A DNA stretch of 64,000 nucleotides from Nocardiopsis gilva YIM 90087 (GTDB lineage Bacteria; Actinomycetota; Actinomycetes; Streptosporangiales; Streptosporangiaceae): NCBI RefSeq assembly GCF_002263495.1, contig NZ_CP022753.1, positions 930,001-994,000 on the forward strand, given 5' to 3'. The notes beneath the pieces are model-generated. The model was not told the origin of the DNA. It saw only the letters and a list, made by a program, of their open reading frames with translations, and did no database searches. Positions 16,294 to 25,266 of the stretch are shown one piece after another (position 1 is the first letter of the stretch; every line of letters starts with the position of its first letter). The translations under genes were made by a program, and so were the position numbers.

Positions 16294-17949
16294 ATGGTGA
16301 ATCAGCACACTGAGCCGAGCGCTGGCCACGTCGCGATCGTCGGGGCCGGGCCGGGCGGCGCGGAGCTGCTGACGCTGCGGGGTGCCGCGCTGCTCGCGGA
16401 GGCCGACGTCGTCATCACCGTCCGCGAGCCCGGGCCCGAGCTGGCCAAGTACCGGGCCGCCCTGCTCAAGCACTGCCGTGACGACGTCACGGTGCTGGAG
16501 CCGGCCGAGTGCGGCGGCGAGATCAACGCCCTGGCCGTCAACCACGCCCGCGAGGGCAGCCGCGTGGTCCGCCTGTACACCGGCGACCCGCTGGTGGGCT
16601 GCCGGGGCGCCGAGCTGGCCGCGGCCTGCCAGCGGGCCGGTATCGAGTGCGAGGTCGTGCCGGGGCTGTCCTCGATCACCGCGGTCCCGTCCTTCGCGGG
16701 TATCCCACTGATGCCCGAGGGCGTCAGCGGGATGCACGTCGTCAACGCCCGCAACAGCGGGTTCGACCTGGAGCGGCTGCCCGAGGACGACGGCGCGACC
16801 CTGGTCGTGCTGGGGCCGGAGATCCCCGAGGACGACCCGGACCACGCCGGTCCCGGCTACGACCGGCTGTGCAAGGCTCTGATCGCGGGCGGACGCGCCG
16901 CTGACACCCCCGTCGCCGTCACCCGCATGGGCAGCACCACCGAGCAGAGCACGGTCGTGTCCACGCTCGGTCGGCTCACCGCCGACATCAAGGCCGCCGA
17001 CGCCAAGGGCAACAACGTCACCTCGCCCGCGACGCTCGTCGTCGGCCCGGGGGTCGCCCAGCAGCAGGAGCTGTCCTGGTTCGAGACGCGTCCGCTGTTC
17101 GGCTGGCGGGTGCTGGTCCCGCGCACCAGGGAGCAGGCGGCCGGGCTCGCCGACCAGCTGCGCGGGTACGGCGCTGTGCCCGAGTCGGTGCCCACGATCT
17201 CCGTCGAGCCGCCGCGCACCCCGCAGCAGATGGAGCGAGCCGTGCGCGGCCTGGTGACCGGCCGCTACCAGTGGGTCGCGTTCACCTCGGTCAACGCGGT
17301 CAAGGCCATCCGGGAGAAGTTCGAGTCCTACGGCCTGGACGCCCGCGCGTTCGCCGGGGTCAAGGTCGCGGCCGTCGGCGAGCAGACCGCCGCGGCGCTG
17401 CGCGAGTTCGGCATCCAGCCCGACCTCACCCCGCCTTCGCACCAGCAGTCCGGTGCCGGACTGGTCGAGGTGTGGCCGCCCTACGACGCTGAGATCGACC
17501 CCATCGAGCGGGTGCTGCTGCCGCGCGCCGACATCGCGACCGAGACGCTCGCCGCCGGTCTGGCCGACCTGGGCTGGGAGGTCGACGACGTCACGGCCTA
17601 CCGGACCGTCCGCGCCGCGCCGCCGCCCGCTCCGATCCGCGAGGCGATCAAGGGCGGCGGGTTCGACGCCGTGCTCTTCACGTCCTCCTCCACCGTCCGC
17701 AACCTGGTGGGCATCGCCGGAAAGCCGCACAACACCACCGTCATCGCGGTGATCGGCCCGGAGACCGCCAAGACCGCGGAGGAGTTCGGCCTGCGCGTCG
17801 ACGTCGTCGCACCGAAAACCTCGGTTTCCGCCCTTGCCGCCGCGCTGTCGGAGTACGGTGCGGCACAACGGGCCGAGGCGCTGGCAGCGGGGAAGCCGGT
17901 CCTCAAGCCCAGTCAGAAGCGGCGCGGCCGACGGCGCAAGACGCTGTAG
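16294..17949 (+). CDS. hemD: Bifunctional uroporphyrinogen-III C-methyltransferase / uroporphyrinogen-III synthase (CobA-HemD)
   Basis: A 551-residue fusion. Residues ~10-250 are an SAM-dependent tetrapyrrole methylase (VGAGPGGAELLTLRG, YTGDPLVGCRGAE, VVPGLSSITAVP), which makes precorrin-2 for siroheme and cobalamin. Residues ~265-530 are uroporphyrinogen-III synthase (GWRVLVPRTREQA, WVAFTSVNAVKAI, AAVGEQTAAAL, VLFTSSSTVRNLVG), which closes hydroxymethylbilane. This fusion is usual in actinobacteria. The tail KPSQKRRGRRRKTL is strongly basic. GGAGG lies six bases before the ATG. It follows hemC after 245 bases without other genes. Confidence 0.94.
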   Translation: MVNQHTEPSAGHVAIVGAGPGGAELLTLRGAALLAEADVVITVREPGPELAKYRAALLKHCRDDVTVLEPAECGGEINALAVNHAREGSRVVRLYTGDPLVGCRGAELAAACQRAGIECEVVPGLSSITAVPSFAGIPLMPEGVSGMHVVNARNSGFDLERLPEDDGATLVVLGPEIPEDDPDHAGPGYDRLCKALIAGGRAADTPVAVTRMGSTTEQSTVVSTLGRLTADIKAADAKGNNVTSPATLVVGPGVAQQQELSWFETRPLFGWRVLVPRTREQAAGLADQLRGYGAVPESVPTISVEPPRTPQQMERAVRGLVTGRYQWVAFTSVNAVKAIREKFESYGLDARAFAGVKVAAVGEQTAAALREFGIQPDLTPPSHQQSGAGLVEVWPPYDAEIDPIERVLLPRADIATETLAAGLADLGWEVDDVTAYRTVRAAPPPAPIREAIKGGGFDAVLFTSSSTVRNLVGIAGKPHNTTVIAVIGPETAKTAEEFGLRVDVVAPKTSVSALAAALSEYGAAQRAEALAAGKPVLKPSQKRRGRRRKTL

Positions 17950-18028
17950 GTCCTCCGAGGTCCTCGACCCCGGTCCGCCCGCTCCGAGAACCAATCCGCA
18001 CCCTGCCCCACATAGGGAGTGTCGCCAC

Positions 18029-19012
18029 ATGTCCGCTCGTTATCCCGCCGCCCGCCCGCGTCGGCTGCGCCGCACACCCGCGCTGCGCCGCCTGGTGGCG
18101 GAGACGCGGTTGCGACCGGAAGAGCTGATCCTGCCGATGTTCGTCAAGGAGGGCATCGACGCGCCGAACCCGGTCGAGTCGATGCCCGGCCAGGTTCAGC
18201 ACACGCGCGACAGTCTGCGCAAGGCGGCGCAGGAGGCCGCTGAGGCCGGTGTGGGCGGGCTGATGCTGTTCGGCATCCCGGAGTTCAAGGACGACCGCGG
18301 CGCGGCCGCCGACGACCCGGGCGGCATCGTGCAGCGGGCGCTGCGCGACCTCTCCGCCGATCTCGGCGACGACATGGTGATCATGGCCGACCTGTGCCTG
18401 TGCGAGTACACCGCGCACGGGCACTGCGGCGTGCTCACCCCCACGCACCAGGTCGACAACGACGCCACCCTGGAGCGCTACGCTTCCATCGCCATCGCGC
18501 AGGCGGCGGCCGGTGCGCAGGTGGTGGGGCCGAGCGGGATGCAGGACGGACAGGTCGGCGCGATCCGTGCGGCGCTGGACAAGGCGGGGTATACCGACGT
18601 CGTGATCCTGGCCTACGCCGCGAAGTACGCCTCGGCGTTCTACGGCCCGTTCCGCGACGCCGCCGAGGGCGCGCCGCAGTTCGGCGACCGCACCGGCTAC
18701 CAGCAGGACCCGGCCAACGTGCGCGAGGCGCTGCGCGAGGTCGAGCTCGACCTCGGCGAGGGGGCCGACATGGTCATGGTCAAACCGGGGCTGGCCTATC
18801 TCGACATCATCGCCAAGATCGCGGATCGGGTCGACGTACCAGTCTCCGCCTACCAGGTCAGCGGTGAGTACGCGATGATCGAGGCCGCCGCGCGTAACGG
18901 CTGGATCGACCGCGAGCGCGCGATCATGGAGGCGCTCCTCGGGTTCCGCAGGGCCGGAGCAGCTCAGATCCTCACCTATTGGGCCACGGAGGCCGCACGC
19001 CTCCTGCGCTGA
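18029..19012 (+). CDS. hemB: Delta-aminolevulinic acid dehydratase (porphobilinogen synthase) HemB
   Basis: A 327-residue enzyme condensing two 5-aminolevulinates into porphobilinogen. Catalytic lysines are Lys199 (YAAKYASAFYGPFR) and Lys252 (MVKPG). Cys123, Cys125 and Cys133 in DLCLCEYTAHGHC form the zinc-type metal site. The ATG fits family length and is preceded by AGGGAG at ten bases; the frame is open further upstream. It is the last heme step encoded here before the conserved prim-pol-like gene. Confidence 0.96.
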   Translation: MSARYPAARPRRLRRTPALRRLVAETRLRPEELILPMFVKEGIDAPNPVESMPGQVQHTRDSLRKAAQEAAEAGVGGLMLFGIPEFKDDRGAAADDPGGIVQRALRDLSADLGDDMVIMADLCLCEYTAHGHCGVLTPTHQVDNDATLERYASIAIAQAAAGAQVVGPSGMQDGQVGAIRAALDKAGYTDVVILAYAAKYASAFYGPFRDAAEGAPQFGDRTGYQQDPANVREALREVELDLGEGADMVMVKPGLAYLDIIAKIADRVDVPVSAYQVSGEYAMIEAAARNGWIDRERAIMEALLGFRRAGAAQILTYWATEAARLLR

Positions 19013-19099
19013 CGGGAACAGACGCTTCCCGGTCGCCCAGGTCGAGGTCGGGAAGGCGAGAACCGACCGACACGACCGGGACGAACAGGGAGGGAACCC

Positions 19100-19756
19100 A
19101 TGGCCGATGTGATCCAGCGGCGGAAACGCCGCCACGCGCTGGGCGACATGTTGGGCGCGGCCTTGAAGTACGCGTCTCTGGGCTGGCCGGTCTGCCGTGG
19201 TGCCGCACCCTCCGCGATGGGCGGCCGCGCCTGCGGCTGCGACCGCATCGGCTGTCCCGACCCCGCCGCCCACCCGATGTCGGCCGCCTGGGGCATGGAG
19301 GCCACCGTCAACCCCGACACCATCCGCCGATGGTGGACGACCACGCCCACCGCCAACGTGGTCCTGCCCACCGGCCGCGTCTTCGACGTCCTCGACGTCC
19401 CCGCGGGTGCCGGAGTCATGGCCCTGACCCGCATGGACCGCGCGGGCGTCCCGGCGGGCCCGGTGGGGGCCGTGGACGGCCGCCACCTGTTCTTCGTCGC
19501 CACGCGCTCGCCGGTCGACGAGGACGAATGGTGGTCCTGCCACCTCGACTGCGTCCCCGAGACCAGCTCCGACACCCCCGGTCTGCGCTGGCACTGCCGC
19601 GACAGCTACGTCCTCGCCCCGCCCTCGCAGCTCCCCTCGGGCGCCGCCGCCACCTGGATCCGCGGCCCGCGTGAAGGCGCGGCCCCCACGGGCCTGCCCG
19701 ACCCCATCACGGTCCTGGACATCATCTCCGACGCCTGCGAGGAGTTCACCTCCTAA
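19100..19756 (+). CDS. Bifunctional DNA primase/polymerase (prim-pol) N-terminal domain protein
   Basis: A 218-residue protein related to the prim-pol N-terminal domain, with ALKYASLGWPVCRGA at the start, a CGCDRIGCPDPAAHP Cys-rich insert, TIRRWWTTTPTANVVLPTGRVFDVLDVP (two acidic residues at the expected metal site) and WHCRDSYVLAPPS. The domain is typical of plasmid and phage primases, but a short stand-alone copy beside hemB is a recurring chromosomal gene in actinomycetes. No helicase domain is attached, so primase activity is doubtful and its role is unknown. It follows hemB by 87 bases with GGGAGGG upstream of the ATG. Confidence 0.8.
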   Translation: MADVIQRRKRRHALGDMLGAALKYASLGWPVCRGAAPSAMGGRACGCDRIGCPDPAAHPMSAAWGMEATVNPDTIRRWWTTTPTANVVLPTGRVFDVLDVPAGAGVMALTRMDRAGVPAGPVGAVDGRHLFFVATRSPVDEDEWWSCHLDCVPETSSDTPGLRWHCRDSYVLAPPSQLPSGAAATWIRGPREGAAPTGLPDPITVLDIISDACEEFTS

Positions 19757-19856
19757 AGCCGCTGGGGTCCGCAGGGGCACGGACGTCCCTGGGCGAGCAG
19801 GGGGTCGGCCGACCCCGGCGGTCCGGCGGCCGCGCGGGGCGGACCGGGGCAGAGGG

Positions 19857-20348
19857 CTACGGAAGGTCCAGTTTCTCGTCGCTGACGACGATGCCGTCCT
19901 CGTCGCTGTAGAGCCAGCTCTCCGGCGTGAAGACGACGTTCCCGAAGGACACGGCCCCGTCCAGGTGGCCGGCGCCGGTCTTGGTGGACTTGCGCGGGGT
20001 GCTGCCCAGCGCCTTGATGCCCAGGTCGAGCTTGGCCAAGGTCGCGGTGTCGCGGACCGCGCCGTTGATGACAACGCCGGCCCAGCCGTTGTCGAAGGCC
20101 GCCTGGGCGATCAGGTCGCCCATCAGGGCCGTGCGCAGGGAACCGCCGCCGTCCACGACCAGGACCCAGCCTTCGCCGGGCTGGTTGAGCTGTTCCTTGA
20201 CCATGGCGTTGTCCTCGTGGCACTTGATCGTGGCGATCGGGCCGTAGAACGCCGTGCGTCCGCCGAACTGGCGGAACTGGGTCTCGCAGGTGACGATCGC
20301 CTCCCCGTGGGCGTCGATCAGGTCGGCGGTGGCGAACACCTCAGACAT
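19857..20348 (-). CDS. rraA: RraA-family protein (RNase E regulator / HMG-type aldolase fold)
   Basis: A 163-residue trimeric RraA-fold protein. Visible family features are TADLIDAHG at the start, [37 protein letters not shown] and [15 protein letters not shown], with the Asp/Arg pair (GAVRD) of the metal/substrate site. E. coli RraA binds and inhibits RNase E; related actinobacterial proteins may act as oxaloacetate decarboxylase or HMG aldolase. The ATG is chosen at MSEVFATAD; the frame extends upstream without similarity. It is divergent from hemL across 199 bases. Confidence 0.88.
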   Translation of the reverse strand: MSEVFATADLIDAHGEAIVTCETQFRQFGGRTAFYGPIATIKCHEDNAMVKEQLNQPGEGWVLVVDGGGSLRTALMGDLIAQAAFDNGWAGVVINGAVRDTATLAKLDLGIKALGSTPRKSTKTGAGHLDGAVSFGNVVFTPESWLYSDEDGIVVSDEKLDLP

Positions 20349-20547
20349 ACAGTCCCCCTGGATTGGGTGCGGTGGTGGTGGGTCTGGCAGTGCTGGATAG
20401 GGAAGTACTGGACAGCGCGGTGATGGATGTGCCGGTGGTGCGGGTGTGCCTGCGGAAGCTGTGCCCTCGAACCTAACAACTCGGGTCGCGGCACGTGCGG
20501 CGGGTCTCGGGAATTCACCCGTCCGGCCAGGTGCGACACTGGGAGGC

Positions 20548-21843
20548 GTGGCTACACATACGACTTCCGATGAGTTGTTCCAACGAGCCGGTGCGGTGGT
20601 TCCGGGGGCGGTGAACTCCCCCGTCCGCGCGTTCGGCGCGGTGGGCGGTACCCCGCCCTTCATGGCGTCGGGGAACGGCCCCTACCTGACGGACGTGGAC
20701 GGCAACACCTACGTCGACCTCATCTGCTCCTGGGGTCCGCTGATCCTCGGCCACGCGCACACCGCCGTGGTGGAAGCGCTGACCGAGGCCGCGAGCAAGG
20801 GCACCTCCTATGGCGCGCCGACACCGGGCGAGGTGGAGCTGGCCGAGGAGATCGCCGCGCGTACCCCCGTGGAGCGGGTGCGGCTGGTCAATTCCGGGAC
20901 CGAGGCCACCATGTCGGCGATCCGGCTGGCGCGCGGCGCCACCGGCCGCAGCAAGGTGGTCAAGTTCGCCGGGAACTACCACGGGCACGTCGACGCCCTG
21001 CTGGCCGCGGCCGGGTCCGGGGTGGCGACGTTCGCGCTGCCCGACTCCCCGGGCGTCACGGGCGCGAGCGCCGCCGACACGCTGGTCCTGCCCTACAACG
21101 ACATCGAGGCCGTGGAGCGGGCCTTCGCCGAGTCCGGGGACGAGATCGCCTGCGTGATCGCCGAAGCGTGCCCGGCCAACATGGGCATCGTGCCGCCGAA
21201 GGACGGCTTCAACGCGCGGCTCAAGGAGATCACCGCGAAGCACGGCGCGCTGCTGGTGCTCGACGAGGTCCTTACCGGCTTCCGCGTCAGCCGCTCGGGC
21301 TGGTTCGGCCTGGAGGGCGTCACCCCCGACCTGATGACGTTCGGCAAGGTCATGGGCGGCGGGCTGCCCGCGGCGGCGTTCGGTGGCCGTGCCGACCTCA
21401 TGGAGCAGCTGGCCCCGGCCGGCCCCGTCTACCAGGCCGGGACGCTCTCGGGGAACCCGCTGGCCACGGCGGCCGGACTGGCGACCCTGCGCAACGCGAC
21501 CCCCGAGGTCTACGCGCACATCGACCGCGTGTCGGCGCAGGTCGCCGAGGCGGCGGGCAAGGAGCTCAGCGCGGCCGGGGTGCCGCACCGCATCCAGCAC
21601 GGCGGCAACCTGTTCACGGTGTTCTTCACCGAGGACGAGGTGACCGATTTCGACGGTGCGCGGGCGCAGAACACCGCCGCCTTCGCCGCCTTCTTCCACG
21701 CGATGCTGGACCAGGGCGTGTACCTCCCGCCCGCGGCGTTCGAGGCGTGGTTCTTCTCCGCCGCCCATGACGACACGGCCATCGACCGGGTCGTCTCGGC
21801 CCTGCCCAAGGCCGCGCGCGCCGCCGCGGAGGCCAGCGCCTAG
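20548..21843 (+). CDS. hemL: Glutamate-1-semialdehyde 2,1-aminomutase HemL
   Basis: A 431-residue PLP enzyme converting glutamate-1-semialdehyde to 5-aminolevulinate, the step after HemA. The PLP lysine is Lys267 in [49 protein letters not shown] and [10 protein letters not shown] are class-III aminotransferase and HemL signatures. The GTG at 20548 gives the conserved start; GGGAGG is only one base away, so initiation is atypical. It is separated from hemACDB by the prim-pol and rraA genes. Confidence 0.95.
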   Translation: MATHTTSDELFQRAGAVVPGAVNSPVRAFGAVGGTPPFMASGNGPYLTDVDGNTYVDLICSWGPLILGHAHTAVVEALTEAASKGTSYGAPTPGEVELAEEIAARTPVERVRLVNSGTEATMSAIRLARGATGRSKVVKFAGNYHGHVDALLAAAGSGVATFALPDSPGVTGASAADTLVLPYNDIEAVERAFAESGDEIACVIAEACPANMGIVPPKDGFNARLKEITAKHGALLVLDEVLTGFRVSRSGWFGLEGVTPDLMTFGKVMGGGLPAAAFGGRADLMEQLAPAGPVYQAGTLSGNPLATAAGLATLRNATPEVYAHIDRVSAQVAEAAGKELSAAGVPHRIQHGGNLFTVFFTEDEVTDFDGARAQNTAAFAAFFHAMLDQGVYLPPAAFEAWFFSAAHDDTAIDRVVSALPKAARAAAEASA

Positions 21844-21930
21844 GCCTTTTTGGAAAGCAGGGCGACGGGCGGCAAAGGAGCGCTACGCCGTTTGCTGACC
21901 GATCGTTAACCGGCGCTTTATGATGTGGAG

Positions 21931-22830
21931 ATGTTGGATCTCGACCGGTTGCGCGCGCTCACCACGATCGCCCAGTACGGCTCGGTGAGCGCGGCGGCCG
22001 ACGTCCTGGGTATCACCACATCGGCCGTCTCCCAGCAGATCACCAAGCTGGAGCGGGAGACCTCCGCAACGCTGTTGGAACGCAATGGGCGCGGCGTCCA
22101 GCTCACGGACGCCGCGCACGTGCTCGTCCAGCACGCCGACCGGATCCTCGGACTGATCACCGAGGCCGAGGCCGACCTGGAGGCGCAGCAGGGCGGCGTC
22201 GTCGGGCCGCTGCGGGTCGCCGCGTTCCCCACCGCGGCCCGCGGGCTCATGCCGCAGGTCCTCGTCGACGCGGCGGAGCGGCACCCGCGGCTCAGCGTCA
22301 CGCTCACCGAGTGCGACCCCATGGCCTCCCAGACGCTGGTGCTGCGCGGCGAGAGCGACCTCGCCGTCGTCCAGGACTGGGAGGGCTCGCCGCTCCCGAT
22401 CCTCGAGGGCATCGAGCGCGTGCACCTCTTCGACGACACCGCCGAGGTAGCCGTGCCGGTGTCGCACCCGCTCGCCGAGCGGGAGGACGTGGAGATGTCC
22501 GAGCTCGCCGACGAGAAGTGGATCTCCTCCCCACGGGGCACCATCTGTTTCGACTGGCTCGCCGACACCCTGCGCCGCCGAGGTGTGGAGCCGCGGATCG
22601 CGCACTACAGCGGGGAGTACCCCACCCAGCTGGCCCTGGTCGCGGCCGGACTGGGCCTCGCGCTGCTGCCCCGACTGGGCCGGGGGCGGCTGTGGCCCGA
22701 TGTGGTGACGGTGCCGGTTCGCCCGCTGCTCTTCCGCAGCGTCTACGCGCTGTGGCGGCGGGAGGCGGGCCGACGGCCCGCCGTGCGGGCCATGGTGACG
22801 GCCCTGCGCAGCGCGGCCGATACCGTTTAA
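21931..22830 (+). CDS. LysR-family transcriptional regulator
   Basis: A 299-residue regulator with an N-terminal winged helix (LDRLRALTTIAQYGSVSAAADVLGITTSAVSQQITKLE) and a periplasmic-binding-type effector domain (PLRVAAFPTAARGLMPQVL to LGLALLPRLG). Start at ATG 21931; a GTG two codons earlier is an alternative. The last part (FRSVYALWRREAGRRPAVRAM) matches LysR proteins that sense small organic ligands. The target is unknown; the neighbours are hemL upstream and a histidine phosphatase downstream, both on the same strand. Confidence 0.92.
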   Translation: MLDLDRLRALTTIAQYGSVSAAADVLGITTSAVSQQITKLERETSATLLERNGRGVQLTDAAHVLVQHADRILGLITEAEADLEAQQGGVVGPLRVAAFPTAARGLMPQVLVDAAERHPRLSVTLTECDPMASQTLVLRGESDLAVVQDWEGSPLPILEGIERVHLFDDTAEVAVPVSHPLAEREDVEMSELADEKWISSPRGTICFDWLADTLRRRGVEPRIAHYSGEYPTQLALVAAGLGLALLPRLGRGRLWPDVVTVPVRPLLFRSVYALWRREAGRRPAVRAMVTALRSAADTV

Positions 22831-22959
22831 GGGCGCGCCGCCTCGCGCGTGACGTCGTCACCACCCGTAACGACCCGGTCGGTGGCGCCACCGGCGGCGC
22901 CGACGCCGCGGCGCGGCGTGCCCGGCTGAGAAGAACCACGAAGGGAAGCGGTCGCACAC

Positions 22960-23595
22960 ATGCCCACGACCACCGTCGTCCACCTGCTTCGGCACGGTGA
23001 AGTGCACAACCCTGACGGAATCCTCTACGGGCGGCTTCCGGACTTCCACCTCAGCGAGACCGGACGCCGGATGGCCGATCTCGCCGCGGCCTGGTTCTCG
23101 GACCGGGACATCGCCGCGCTGTACTCCTCTCCGCTGGAGCGCACCCAGGAGACCGCCCAGCCGCTGGCGGACCGCTTCGGGCTGCCCGTCCGACTCGACG
23201 AGCGGCTGATCGAGGCGGCCAACTCGCTGCAGGGCCGGCACGTCAGCCGCGGATCGTTCACCGACCCGCAGGTCGTCCGGCGGCTGTACAACCCCTTCCG
23301 GCCGTCGTGGGGCGAGCCCTACACCGAGATCGCGGCCCGCATGGTCGACATCGTGAAGGTCGTTCGCAAGGAGGCGTGGGGACGCGAGGCCGTGTGCGTC
23401 AGCCACCAGCTGCCGATCTGGACGGTGCGCCGCGCGGCCGAGCACAAGCGGCTGTGGCACCGGCCGGACCGCCGCCAGTGCGAGCTCGCCAGCGTCACGT
23501 CGCTGACCTTCGAGGACCAGCGGCTGGTCAGTGTGGGGTACTGCGAGCCCGCGGCCGAGCTCTACGGCTCGGGTCCGGGCGTCCCCGGCGCGTAA
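22960..23595 (+). CDS. Histidine phosphatase (phosphoglycerate mutase-like) family protein
   Basis: A 211-residue cytosolic protein with the branch-2-like catalytic core: LLRHGE (phosphorylated His near residue 11), SPLERTQET and CVSHQLPIW carrying the second catalytic His. The YGRLPDFHLSETGR segment is as in actinobacterial homologs that sit beside hemL. The substrate is not known. It follows the LysR gene by 129 bases. Confidence 0.88.
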   Translation: MPTTTVVHLLRHGEVHNPDGILYGRLPDFHLSETGRRMADLAAAWFSDRDIAALYSSPLERTQETAQPLADRFGLPVRLDERLIEAANSLQGRHVSRGSFTDPQVVRRLYNPFRPSWGEPYTEIAARMVDIVKVVRKEAWGREAVCVSHQLPIWTVRRAAEHKRLWHRPDRRQCELASVTSLTFEDQRLVSVGYCEPAAELYGSGPGVPGA

Positions 23596-23931
23596 CCGCC
23601 CAGCCGCAGGGGTCGGAGGGGCGCGGGAAGGAACGGCCGGTGTTCGGCGTTGTGCGCAGGTGGAGCCCCCCGCATCCGGTCACTAGATCAGCGGTCGTGC
23701 GTTCGGTGGTTGGCGCGAGCGGGTAGGCTGGCTCGTTGGGTGCGGCGTATGCGTCGCTCTCCGTTCGCACGGAGGGACGGCACGCGTTTCCGCGTTCCGA
23801 GCCCGCGTTCATGAGCCCGTGGGGCGGCGCGTCGTATCCCCCTCGATGGCACCCGATGGTCCGCCCGCGTTCGCGGGAGTGGGCTGGGTGGGCTGTCGTG
23901 TCTTCAGCAACCGTTGGCGAGAGGTGATCCT
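23596..23931. other. 336-base non-coding region before bS22
   Basis: I see no convincing gene or strong hairpin. Several short open frames here lack ribosome sites or family similarity. The last ~15 bases hold the strong ribosome site for the bS22 gene. Confidence 0.4.
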
Positions 23932-24030
23932 ATGGGTTCCGTCATTAAGAAGCGCCGCAAGCGCATGGCGAAGAAGAAGCACCGCAAGCTTCTCAAGAGG
24001 ACTCGCATCGCGCGCCGCAACAAGAAGTAG
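23932..24030 (+). CDS. bS22-type small ribosomal protein (AURKAIP1/COX24 domain)
   Basis: A 32-residue, extremely basic protein ([19 protein letters not shown] and then [13 protein letters not shown]). This is the actinobacterial AURKAIP1/COX24-domain protein, found in mycobacterial ribosomes as bS22. GAGAGGTGATC precedes the ATG by three bases, a near-ideal ribosome site. It is easily missed because of its size. The epimerase gene follows after 102 bases, a recurring actinomycete arrangement. Confidence 0.93.
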   Translation: MGSVIKKRRKRMAKKKHRKLLKRTRIARRNKK

Positions 24031-24132
24031 GTCGTGTCTCTCCGCTGACGCCGCACCTGTCGGTCACGGCCGTGGCGGACGCGGAGACACCCCCTCATTC
24101 ACGCGTACCCAACTCTTCGAGGCGTGCTAGTC

Positions 24133-25173
24133 ATGGGCCGAGTCGTACTTGTCACCGGGGTCTCCCGCCATCTGGGCGCCCGGGCCGCGGAGAAACTGCT
24201 CGACGACCCCGGTGTCGACCGGGTCATCGGCGTCGATCCCGCGCCGCCGGGATACGCGCCGGGGCGGGTCGAGTACGTCGCCGCGGATCTCCATGACGAC
24301 AGTGTGAGCAGGGTCGTCCGCGACTCCGGCGCGGACACGGTCCTGCACCTCGGCCTCGCCACGGCGCCCGAGAGCGCCGAAGGCCGGACGGAGTCACAGG
24401 CCAACCACGTCCTCGGCACCATGCAGCTGCTGGCCGCGTGCCAGCGGTCCACGACCGTGCGGCGGCTCGTGGTGCGCTCCAGCGCGGCCGTCTACGGCGC
24501 CGCCGCGCACTCCGCGGAGCTGTACACGGAGGACCTGCGGGCGCGTGACATCCCGCGCTCCGCCTACGCCCAGGACGCCGCCGAGGTGGAGCGGCACACG
24601 CGCGGCCTGGCCCGCCGACGCCCGGACATGTCCGTGGCCGTCCTGCGCCTCGCCAACCTCATCGGCCCGTCGATGGAGACCCCGCTCGCCCGCTACTTCG
24701 GGCTCCGGGTCGTTCCCACGGTCCGCGGTTACGACCCGCGCATGCAGTTCATCCACGAGGACGACGCCGTCGAGGCCCTGAGCCTGATGGCCGTCGGCGA
24801 CGGCGCGGGCGTCTTCAACGTCGCGGCCCCCGGGGCCATCCCGCTGTCCCAGTGCCTGCGCCGGGCCGGGCGGCCCGGTGTGGCGATGCCCGAGCGCGGC
24901 CTGCGCATGCTGCGCGGCCTGGCTCGGCGCGGACGGATCGACTACTCGCCGGAGCAGCTGCGCCTGCTCTGCTCCGACCGCGTCATGGACGTCAGCAAGC
25001 TCCAGCGGACGGTGGGCTGGTCGCCGGCCTACACGTCGCAGGAGACCTTCGAGGCGTTCCTCGCGGAGCGCGGGGTCGACGGCGACGGCCCGAAGAACGG
25101 CCGCGAGCGCGGCCGAGACCGCGATCGCAGTCCCGTGATCCACCGGGTGCGGGCCGCGGTGGGGCGCTCGTAG
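24133..25173 (+). CDS. NAD-dependent epimerase/dehydratase (extended SDR)
   Basis: A 346-residue Rossmann-fold protein. The N-terminus VVLVTGVSRHLGARAAE is a variant of the TGxxGxxG dinucleotide site, followed by DLHDDS, LHLGLATAP and VVRSSAAVYG. The usual YxxxK is poorly kept (YAQDAAEVE, no Lys), so classic SDR catalysis may be altered. Residues after ~325 are a charged Arg/Asp tail. ATG 24133 is preferred over an upstream GTG at 24124. In other actinomycetes it is followed by a lysophospholipid acyltransferase; here a palindromic repeat and a convergent HAD gene follow. Confidence 0.85.
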   Translation: MGRVVLVTGVSRHLGARAAEKLLDDPGVDRVIGVDPAPPGYAPGRVEYVAADLHDDSVSRVVRDSGADTVLHLGLATAPESAEGRTESQANHVLGTMQLLAACQRSTTVRRLVVRSSAAVYGAAAHSAELYTEDLRARDIPRSAYAQDAAEVERHTRGLARRRPDMSVAVLRLANLIGPSMETPLARYFGLRVVPTVRGYDPRMQFIHEDDAVEALSLMAVGDGAGVFNVAAPGAIPLSQCLRRAGRPGVAMPERGLRMLRGLARRGRIDYSPEQLRLLCSDRVMDVSKLQRTVGWSPAYTSQETFEAFLAERGVDGDGPKNGRERGRDRDRSPVIHRVRAAVGRS

Positions 25174-25185
25174 CCCTCACTCTCT

Positions 25186-25249
25186 CGTTGATCTCGGGGA
25201 TATCGACCGAATACCCGCCAGAATTCGGTCGATATCCCCGAGATCAACG
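25186..25249. repeat. Long palindromic element, copy 1
   Basis: Perfect 27-bp inverted arms (25186-25212 and 25223-25249) begin CGTTGATCTCGGGG and end in CCGAAT, with a 10-base loop containing CCGCCA. The copy at 42735-42802 has the same arms. It lies between convergent genes (epimerase and HAD phosphatase), where it could also terminate transcription. Confidence 0.95.
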
Positions 25250-25266
25250 GAGGATCAGCGCTGGTA

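Noticed and set aside
19801-19816. 16-base palindrome GGGGTCGGCCGACCCC downstream of the prim-pol gene
   Set aside because: It could be part of a weak terminator between convergent genes, but with only G/C-rich self-complementarity and no loop it is not distinctive.
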